DNA from: Chryseobacterium culicis
GTDB taxonomy: Bacteria > Bacteroidota > Bacteroidia > Flavobacteriales > Weeksellaceae
DNA: 64,000 bases
NCBI RefSeq assembly: GCF_900108365.1
Contig: NZ_FNWQ01000003.1
Span: 620,001 to 684,000 of the forward strand
Reading direction: 5' to 3'
A program made the position numbers and the translations under genes. The stretch's first letter is position 1. Every line of letters starts with the position of its first letter. The notes under the pieces were generated by a model. That model was not told the DNA's origin and searched no databases. It saw nothing but the letters and a program-made list of their open reading frames with translations. Shown piece after piece: positions 58,089-64,000 of the stretch.

Positions 58089-59393
58089 TTATAAAATTTT
58101 CGACGTGTCGAAATTGATGAATTGATTAGATTTTGCGTTTGATTTTGGCTTCGATTTTTTCCTGAAAGCCAGAAAAGCAATCACAGAAAGAATTAAAACC
58201 ATGATGGTGATGATATAATTTAAGTTAATATAAAAATGCAGCCATGAGGTCTGGGCTGAACCAAAGTTTTTATACAAAAGAATCAGCACACTTCCCAGAT
58301 AACCAAAAGAATCTACAATATAGATCAGAAAACCTACATTACCTTTGATTTCAAATGCGGCAATCATCCGGTCAAAATAAATTCCATTGAAAGGAATATA
58401 GCAGATGTACATTCCAAAGCCTGAAATGGTCATCCATAAAAAAGGAGATAATGAACCCTGCTGAAACAGATAGGTAGAAAATCCTACCGTAAGAATTCCG
58501 GCAAAAAGGATGTAATGATAATATGCAAATGCTTTTTTATTGTTTTTTACTTTTACCATGAAGCCTAAAATGACAAGCACCATTACCGCAATAGGAATTT
58601 CTGTTAAAGTGAAGATAGAGCTGTCAAAAGTGAAATGCAGCCCGTCCCAGATCTCACGGTTGAAATTGTCCCTGAAATCTCTTAAAACCGTTAAGCTGAT
58701 GTATAAAAAAATGATGCATAAGATGGGTACAAAAAACTGCCTGATCAGGGCTTTCCTCTCCGTACCATTCAGCGGCTGTCTTTTGTTTTTAAGCAAAATA
58801 TCTTCTTCCGTAGGCGTAGGAATTCTCTCAAGTAACAGCCCGAAAAGAATCAGTGGAATAATGAAGACAAGTCCGGCTGAAAAAGGCATCCAGAATTCTG
58901 AAATGGAAAAAGTATCCATCAGAAATTTTCCTACAGATTTTGTAAATCCTGAAGAGACTACAAAGCTTGAGCATAGGAATAAGCCAATGATTTCTGTGGT
59001 TTTCCTTCCTTCAATATAAGAAAATACAATACCCCAGATCATGCCCAGCGGAATCCCGTTGATGAACATAAAAATAATATTGTAAGGAGCAGGAACGGCT
59101 GCAAATCCTAATAACGCAAGCTCAGCAATAGCAATGAAAGTAAAGAGATACGTAATTCTTTTCTGAGGTTTCAGTTCCGAAATAAATTTGATTCCAATGA
59201 ATTTCGAGATAAAATATCCTACAGCCTGTGCAATGATAATCAGAATCTTATAATCAACCCCAAAATAGGAGAGTCCTTCGAAAGAAGCTACGGTAAAAGG
59301 TTTTCTGAAACCGTACATGCAGAAGTAAACACCAAAAGCAGCAAAAGCGGCCTTCAGTGTTACCAGTGTTTTTTGATTGATCGTTTTTGCCAT
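58089..59393 (-). CDS. DUF5690/MFS-like membrane transporter
   Basis: A 434-residue inner membrane protein with about 12 transmembrane helices, starting AAFAAFGVYFCMYGFRKPF, a pattern shared by DUF5690 and sugar-phosphate/organophosphate MFS carriers; GIPLGMIWGIVFSYIEGR is also typical. It ends 11 bases before the oxidoreductase gene and starts nine bases after the TonB receptor stop, so it is the likely inner membrane uptake step for the same compound. Confidence 0.8.
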   Translation of the reverse strand: MAKTINQKTLVTLKAAFAAFGVYFCMYGFRKPFTVASFEGLSYFGVDYKILIIIAQAVGYFISKFIGIKFISELKPQKRITYLFTFIAIAELALLGFAAVPAPYNIIFMFINGIPLGMIWGIVFSYIEGRKTTEIIGLFLCSSFVVSSGFTKSVGKFLMDTFSISEFWMPFSAGLVFIIPLILFGLLLERIPTPTEEDILLKNKRQPLNGTERKALIRQFFVPILCIIFLYISLTVLRDFRDNFNREIWDGLHFTFDSSIFTLTEIPIAVMVLVILGFMVKVKNNKKAFAYYHYILFAGILTVGFSTYLFQQGSLSPFLWMTISGFGMYICYIPFNGIYFDRMIAAFEIKGNVGFLIYIVDSFGYLGSVLILLYKNFGSAQTSWLHFYINLNYIITIMVLILSVIAFLAFRKKSKPKSNAKSNQFINFDTSKIL

Positions 59394-59402
59394 AGTAATG
59401 GA

Positions 59403-62228
59403 TTAGAAGTTCAGTTTTACACCAAGGTTGAAGCGTACTCCGTAATATTCTACCTGCTCAGGGCGGTCTTCATTTTTACCGAAATGATAGATCAGAGGTT
59501 TATTCAGAATATTGTTTATATCCGCATATACAGTAAGGTATTTGGTAAACTGATAAGAACCTCCGAAGTCCAGATTGCTGTATTTACCATAATAAGAATC
59601 ATTGATGTCCTCCTCAGCGTATTCTACCGCATATTTTCCTTTGTAGTTGTAAGCCAGCCTTGCATTGAATCCTTTTTTCTCAAAGAAAAGCTGCGCATTG
59701 TACAGTTCTTTTGCCTGATAGGGCAGGGCCACTTTTCTTCCGCCTGGTTTTTCCATTTCAGAGGTCATGAAGGTAGCATTCAGTTGTACCCCGAAGTACT
59801 GCAGAATGCCGGGAAGAAAATCAAATCTTTTATTAATTCCCAATTCAATTCCCCCTAACCACGCTGCTTTTCCATTGTTTGGGGCTGTAAACTGTACCCC
59901 GGTGGTTCCGTTATAATTTCCGATAAATGAGTCCTGGAAAATAGGATTGGTAATGGATTTATAGAAGACGCCGCCACTCAGAATCCCTACGTTGGCGAAA
60001 TAATATTCTCCCATCAGGTCAAAATTCAAAGAGTAGGTAGGATTAAGATTGGGATTTCCTCCTTTGAACTCGTTGTCTGCTTCAATATAAGTTCCGCCCG
60101 GCGTAAGGTCTCCAAAATTCGGTCTAGAGAACGTTCTTGTCGCTGCAAAACGAAGATTGGCTCTATCATTTAACGTGTATTTTAAATGAATCATCGGAAG
60201 AACAGCCAGATAGTTCTTGGTATTTTCTACAGGGGTCAGTACATCATCATTTACGCTGTATCCTTTTACTTTCGTGCTGGTATTGGATAGTCTGATTCCT
60301 CCCAAAAGGGTAATCTTATCATTCAGTTTATAGGTTGCCATTCCATAGGCGTCCGCATGTTTTTCAAACACATCAAAGTTTCTTCCCAATGCTTTATTGT
60401 ATTCAAGGGCTTCAGAATCAGCAGTGTTGATTTTTAAATTTCCCTGGTTGTCATACCAGAACTGGTTCATTCCTTTGGTAGAAAGTACAGGACCAAATGT
60501 GTTGCCGATGTGGGCATTCATTTCACTTAAATATTTCGGTCCGTTGGGCTGTTTCGTAATGTATTGAGAAAAATCAGACAGAAGAGGCGCTGTTCCGCTA
60601 CTCCAGTTGTAGAAAATGTCGGAAAATCTTGCATTACGCTCTTTATCTCTGTATTTAAATCCATATTTTAAGGTCAGCTTATCAGAAGCATTAATTTCGT
60701 GATTGAATGCTGCTACAATCTTATCCTTTTCCTCTACAAATACCTTATAGAATTCAAGATCTGTAAATCTCATCTGAGAAGCATCCATTTTAAAATTGGG
60801 ATCACTGTAAAAGCCGAATAAAGCATCCGGATTTTTATAATCTAATTTCCCGCCATCGGCTTTCCAGTAAGCTCTGGGGCCATTACCATGATCTGAAATA
60901 TAATCAGGATTGATGCCTACACCAGATTGAGTGTACTTGATGACATAATAAGAATTGTTCTGTTTATCAGGAATATTTCCATACTTGAATTTGTTGTCAT
61001 AATAGGATAAATCCCAGTCGATTTTTCCTTTGTTTAATTGATGAATGGCTCCCAAAGAAACAGAAGTAAGTTCAGTAATCAGTAAATTATGGATATTCTG
61101 AAGCTCAACCCGTGCTGTATTATTGGTGCTGTTGAACTTATCAAACCGGATTCTGTGTTTATAATGGGTTTCATCATCCGATAATGTACCATACATTCCT
61201 TTTAAATAGAACGTAGTTTTTGGGGACAGCACATATTCAAAAGCGGTATTGACGCCTGTTGTTTTTCGGATCCCGTTGTAATCACGAAGTTCCAGTCTGA
61301 AAACCCCTTCGTCACCACTTCTTCTCGCTTCAAAATTATCGGTAGACCAGTTTCTGATAAAATGTGCAAAATTGAACAAATACCCGAATTTTTTATCTTT
61401 CGTTCTTCCCCCGTACAAAAATCCAAGGTTGTAAACTCCTTTGTCAGATTTTGCATTGTAACCGCTTCCTATGGTCGCTTTGAATTCTGTTTTCATCGGT
61501 GGTGTTTTAGTGATAAAATTGACACCTCCACCTATACCGTCTGCTTCCATATCCGGAGTAAATGACTTGTTTACATGTACATACGAGATCAGTTCCGTAG
61601 GGAAAAAATCGAATGCTGTTGCTCTTGAAGTTGTTTCCTCTTCTGCAGTGGGAAGTCTGTTTCCATTAATGGTTGTTGATGCCCAGAATGGCGGAAGTCC
61701 TCTGAGAGAAACAAACCGTCCTTCGCCCTGGTCTCTTTCAATAGAAACTCCCTGTACACGCTGTACAGTCTCCGCTGCATTTCTATCCGGCAGTTTCCCA
61801 ATCCCATCTGAGGCAATAACATTGGTAATATTGATGGCATTTTTCTGAAGATTTAAAGCTCTTGCTTCTGTATTTTTGAGGGTTCCCGTAACGACTACTT
61901 CATCAATATTTTTTCGCGGCTGGGAGAGTTTGATGATTCCCAAATCAACAGTTTGTTCAGGTTTTAGATCAACCGTAATATCTGAAGATTCATAGCCTAT
62001 ATAACTGATTTGTATGGTGTATTGGCCATCTTTGATATCGGTAAGGGTAAATTTTCCTTCAATATCAGTAGTTATCGTTCTGGGTAAGCCTTTTATTTTA
62101 ACGGTTGCCCCGGGAAGAGGCTGGCTGTCATCAAGAACAGTTCCTATAATGAACTGTTTTTGCGCTGAAGCAAAAACGATGAAACAGAACAAAACAAGGG
62201 TTAGTAATTTCTCTAATTTTGTTTTCAT
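59403..62228 (-). CDS. TonB-dependent receptor
   Basis: A 941-residue receptor with signal peptide (MKTKLEKLLTLVLFCFIVFASA), a CarboxypepD_reg-like domain (about 21-105), a plug beginning NIDEVVVTGTLKNTEAR with LPDRNAAETVQRVQGVSIER and FVSLRGL, and a 22-strand-type barrel ending YGVRFNLGVKLNF. The plug resembles TIGR01782-type receptors. ATG 62228 starts the signal peptide. It is the first gene of the minus-strand cluster and probably imports the phosphonate or phosphoester processed by the secreted and cytoplasmic enzymes. Confidence 0.92.
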   Translation of the reverse strand: MKTKLEKLLTLVLFCFIVFASAQKQFIIGTVLDDSQPLPGATVKIKGLPRTITTDIEGKFTLTDIKDGQYTIQISYIGYESSDITVDLKPEQTVDLGIIKLSQPRKNIDEVVVTGTLKNTEARALNLQKNAINITNVIASDGIGKLPDRNAAETVQRVQGVSIERDQGEGRFVSLRGLPPFWASTTINGNRLPTAEEETTSRATAFDFFPTELISYVHVNKSFTPDMEADGIGGGVNFITKTPPMKTEFKATIGSGYNAKSDKGVYNLGFLYGGRTKDKKFGYLFNFAHFIRNWSTDNFEARRSGDEGVFRLELRDYNGIRKTTGVNTAFEYVLSPKTTFYLKGMYGTLSDDETHYKHRIRFDKFNSTNNTARVELQNIHNLLITELTSVSLGAIHQLNKGKIDWDLSYYDNKFKYGNIPDKQNNSYYVIKYTQSGVGINPDYISDHGNGPRAYWKADGGKLDYKNPDALFGFYSDPNFKMDASQMRFTDLEFYKVFVEEKDKIVAAFNHEINASDKLTLKYGFKYRDKERNARFSDIFYNWSSGTAPLLSDFSQYITKQPNGPKYLSEMNAHIGNTFGPVLSTKGMNQFWYDNQGNLKINTADSEALEYNKALGRNFDVFEKHADAYGMATYKLNDKITLLGGIRLSNTSTKVKGYSVNDDVLTPVENTKNYLAVLPMIHLKYTLNDRANLRFAATRTFSRPNFGDLTPGGTYIEADNEFKGGNPNLNPTYSLNFDLMGEYYFANVGILSGGVFYKSITNPIFQDSFIGNYNGTTGVQFTAPNNGKAAWLGGIELGINKRFDFLPGILQYFGVQLNATFMTSEMEKPGGRKVALPYQAKELYNAQLFFEKKGFNARLAYNYKGKYAVEYAEEDINDSYYGKYSNLDFGGSYQFTKYLTVYADINNILNKPLIYHFGKNEDRPEQVEYYGVRFNLGVKLNF

Positions 62229-62826
62229 TTTTACATATATTAAATTTTTTATGCAAATCACGCCAATAATTTTAATATATATAAATATTTTGTATTAAGT
62301 ATTGTTTAACAAATAACCCTGGTTTGTTACGCCTTTTTTACTTTACAATCAATTGAAGTTACTCTTTAGAAAATTCGATAAAATAAGGTTTGAAGTGGGT
62401 ATATCAACGTTTTCAGTAAATGGTTTTCCAAAATGTCATGAATAGAAACCTGCTGAAAAAAGACTTGTTTGAGTTCATATTTCGTTCATCTTGGAAAAAA
62501 AGGGAATAACAGAAGTTGCATATTTGTAAACTTTAGTGGGTGCTGGAATTCAAAATTGAAGAATGATGTAAAAATTGGAATATAATTTAAACGCAAAGTC
62601 TAATATTTATAACGCTAAATTACAAGTGTGCAAAGTCTGCGACATTGTCACTGATGAAGCTTGATTATTATAGGTGTATTTATAGTGAATCTACACTACA
62701 ATTGTCATTCTGAATGAAATGAAATGTAATGAAGAATCTCAAATTATTGAATGCAGATAAGAGATTCTCCCTTCGACAGAATGACAAAAGTAAAATAGTA
62801 AAAAACTTTGCGTTAAAAATAGGCTG
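62229..62826. other. 598-base intergenic region
   Basis: AT-rich with no supported gene. It holds the promoter region of the TonB receptor, and a large inverted-repeat element at 62702-62787. Confidence 0.6.
62702..62787. repeat. Inverted-repeat (REP/BIME-like) element
   Basis: Outer arms TTGTCATTCTG (62702-62712) and CAGAATGACAA (62777-62787), inner arms GAATCTC (62734-62740) and GAGATTC (62761-62767). The ATTCTG...CAGAATGACA plan is common in intergenic repeats of Bacteroidota. Confidence 0.75.
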
Positions 62827-63396
62827 TTAAGCCGTATAAAAATAAAGAACAAGCATCACACAGCTTTCATCACTGATGCTTACCGGAACGTGAGGGAATT
62901 TTCCGTTGAAATACAAAGAGTCGCCCTCTTTTAAAATGATTTCTTCATTATCAATCATATATTTCACTTCTCCTTTGAGAATATATTTGAATTCCCAGGC
63001 ATCTGTAATTACCTTTTCTCTTTTAGAATTGGGTTCAAGAGTTAGTAAAACGGCTTCAAAACCCAGAGAATGAAGACTTTTGCTGAAGATGTGCATGTAT
63101 CTGAACCCTTCGGCCTCTACTTCTTTTTCAATAACCTGCTGGCTTTCCTTTGGAACGTAGATGAATTTGGCGTTAGATTTTTTTTCAACCCCTTCAAAAA
63201 AATAGCTGGCATCAATTTCTAGCGACTGAATGAGATCCAATAAAACAGGAAGCGAAGGAATGGTTCGTCCGTTTTCAATCCTGGAAACAAGACCATTGCT
63301 TACATTGGCTTTAAAAGCAAGATCATTAATGGTTAAATTATTCTTTTTTCTAATATCCTTTAATCTCTTACCGATACCTATTAAAAAGTCATTCAT
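62827..63396 (-). CDS. XRE-cupin transcriptional regulator
   Basis: A 189-residue regulator. An N-terminal HTH (residues 10-65: RLKDIRKKNNLTINDLAFKANVSNGLVSRIENGRTIPSL) is joined to a C-terminal cupin (about 110-189: FKYILKGEVKYMIDNEEIILKEGDSLYFNGKFPHVPVS). Such fusions sense small carboxylates, amines or catabolic intermediates. Lying upstream on the same strand as the phosphonate-type cluster, it is the likely regulator of it. Confidence 0.9.
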   Translation of the reverse strand: MNDFLIGIGKRLKDIRKKNNLTINDLAFKANVSNGLVSRIENGRTIPSLPVLLDLIQSLEIDASYFFEGVEKKSNAKFIYVPKESQQVIEKEVEAEGFRYMHIFSKSLHSLGFEAVLLTLEPNSKREKVITDAWEFKYILKGEVKYMIDNEEIILKEGDSLYFNGKFPHVPVSISDESCVMLVLYFYTA

Positions 63397-63444
63397 ACTA
63401 TGTGGAATTTAACCTGGATTATTTTTTCACCGTTTTATTAAAAA

Positions 63445-63452
63445 CAAAGGTA
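63445..63452 (-). promoter_or_regulatory. -7 element of the XRE-cupin gene
   Basis: On the minus strand TACCTTTG, a perfect TAnnTTTG, 48 bases before the ATG. Confidence 0.55.
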
Positions 63453-63704
63453 ATATTATTCTCTATAGGTTGTATGGTAAAAAGAGGAATTCACAAAAAG
63501 GTAAAATGATACAAAAGAGGAGGCAACTTCGCTCAGCGAAGAATGTGATCATTGCATCGGGAAACGCCCTTGCGGTGATTTTACAATTTTGTATTGAAAA
63601 ACTCCTTGCGGATTTGCATTAAATTTATTCCCTCTGAACCCAATCATACAACGTTTGCAATAGGTTGCCATCTTCTAATCTCCATTTCCTTTGTTTGTTC
63701 CAGG

Positions 63705-63737
63705 TTTGTCCATCCCAGGAAAATTTCCCTATTTTTG
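63705..63737 (+). promoter_or_regulatory. Promoter of the response regulator gene
   Basis: TTTG (63705-63708), 21 bases, TATTTTTG (63730-63737), 20 bases before the ATG. Confidence 0.6.
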
Positions 63738-63757
63738 TAAAACTCCTTATTTCATTT

Positions 63758-64000
63758 ATGAAAAAAATTATTCTTATCGAAGACGAAACCAGTGTGGTTT
63801 CCTTTATTAAAAAGGGACTTCAGGAAAGCGGATATGAAATTTCTGTAGCTTTTGACGGGCGTACGGGAGTGCAGCTGGTGCAGGCTAATGATTTTGATCT
63901 GGTAATTTTGGACATTATGCTTCCTGAAATGAATGGGCTGGATGTGTGTAAAGAAATAAGAAAAACCAATCAAAGCGTTCCTATTTTATTTCTGACGGCG
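63758..64000 (+). CDS. OmpR-type response regulator (5' part)
   Basis: The first 81 codons of a receiver domain: MKKIILIEDETSVVSFIKKGL with the acidic pair, phospho-Asp in FDLVILDIMLPEMNGLDV and the Thr/Ser of ILFLTA, where the window ends. The family output domain is outside; an OmpR/PhoB type is most common for this start. A sensor kinase gene probably follows. Confidence 0.88.
   Translation, partial: MKKIILIEDETSVVSFIKKGLQESGYEISVAFDGRTGVQLVQANDFDLVILDIMLPEMNGLDVCKEIRKTNQSVPILFLTA

Larger units (their letters stand above)
63397..63757. other. 361-base divergent intergenic region
   Basis: Holds the regulator's promoter, a tight hairpin CTTCGCT/AGCGAAG (63527-63541) and the response regulator promoter. 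No gene is seen. Confidence 0.6.

Noticed and set aside
62690..62705. CTACACTACAATTG near 62691 as a further LuxR-type box
   Set aside because: Only one half-site is present and no GTGTAG arm follows at four bases.

Overview
The window looks like chromosome from a Flavobacteriia member, most likely Chryseobacterium or a close relative (Weeksellaceae). The evidence is AT-rich DNA, Bacteroidota-type -7 boxes (TAnnTTTG) in front of many genes, few Shine-Dalgarno sequences, and families typical of this phylum: GLPGLI protein, T9SS sorting domain, DUF3127, DUF4421, DUF5690, FeoA/FeoB with a Cys-rich partner, and CarboxypepD_reg/TonB receptors. The species call is inference.

Layout. 1-5531 (+): a tight NAD+/ADP-ribose and RNA-end operon with an ADP-ribosylation/crystallin-J1-like protein, microbial PARG-like protein, DUF4291, macrodomain, sirtuin, ADP-ribosylglycohydrolase, Tpt1/KptA and a metallophosphoesterase. 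5690-8356: secreted M14 peptidase and a JmjC/cupin-8 protein. 8808-13656: TonB-type outer membrane protein, a frameshifted DinB pseudogene, GLPGLI protein and a small exported protein. 13785-16224: ferrous iron uptake feoA-feoB plus a Cys-rich membrane peptide. 16291-22257: DUF4421 protein, glmM, Crp-type regulator, quinone-oxidoreductase-like gene and a TPR protein. 22301-25173 (-): lipoprotein, EamA transporter, aat and a DUF3127 protein with an SSB-like tail. 25354-25997: a tRNA Leu-Gly-Leu unit that has been duplicated, with the second Gly copy decayed.

26962-41622 is the most interesting part: a class I lanthipeptide locus. Transcribed leftward are a TonB receptor, five near-identical 59-residue precursors (none previously delimited as long ORFs), a LanC-like protein that has lost its zinc ligands, an intact LanC, a luciferase-like flavin oxidoreductase, a full-length LanB and a C39-peptidase ABC exporter. 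To its right lie a GNAT-fold protein with resemblance to autoinducer synthases, a divergent PAS-like/LuxR-HTH regulator and a ThiF-like E1 enzyme. Five palindromes of the form CTACAC-N4-GTGTAG (one imperfect) occur only in this area. In front of the TonB, GNAT and ThiF genes the box lies exactly 22 bp upstream of a TAnnTTTG-type -7 element, which puts it where a LuxR-type activator would bind. I propose that these genes form one LuxR-controlled, possibly signal-responsive, lanthipeptide regulon.

41764-51378: XRE regulator and a PspA/flotillin/AAA+ membrane-stress cluster (Tir-chaperone-like protein, PspA, NfeD/YqiJ-like OB-fold membrane protein, a candidate 20-residue membrane peptide, YqiK-type flotillin, giant DUF3686 ATPase). 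51596-53922: hypothetical protein, MocR-type regulator and GNAT enzyme. 53998-63396 (-): a probable organophosphonate or phosphoester use cluster with a T9SS-secreted phosphodiesterase, PhnX-like HAD, TIGR03364 oxidoreductase, DUF5690 transporter, TonB receptor and XRE-cupin regulator. The window ends inside an OmpR-type response regulator gene.
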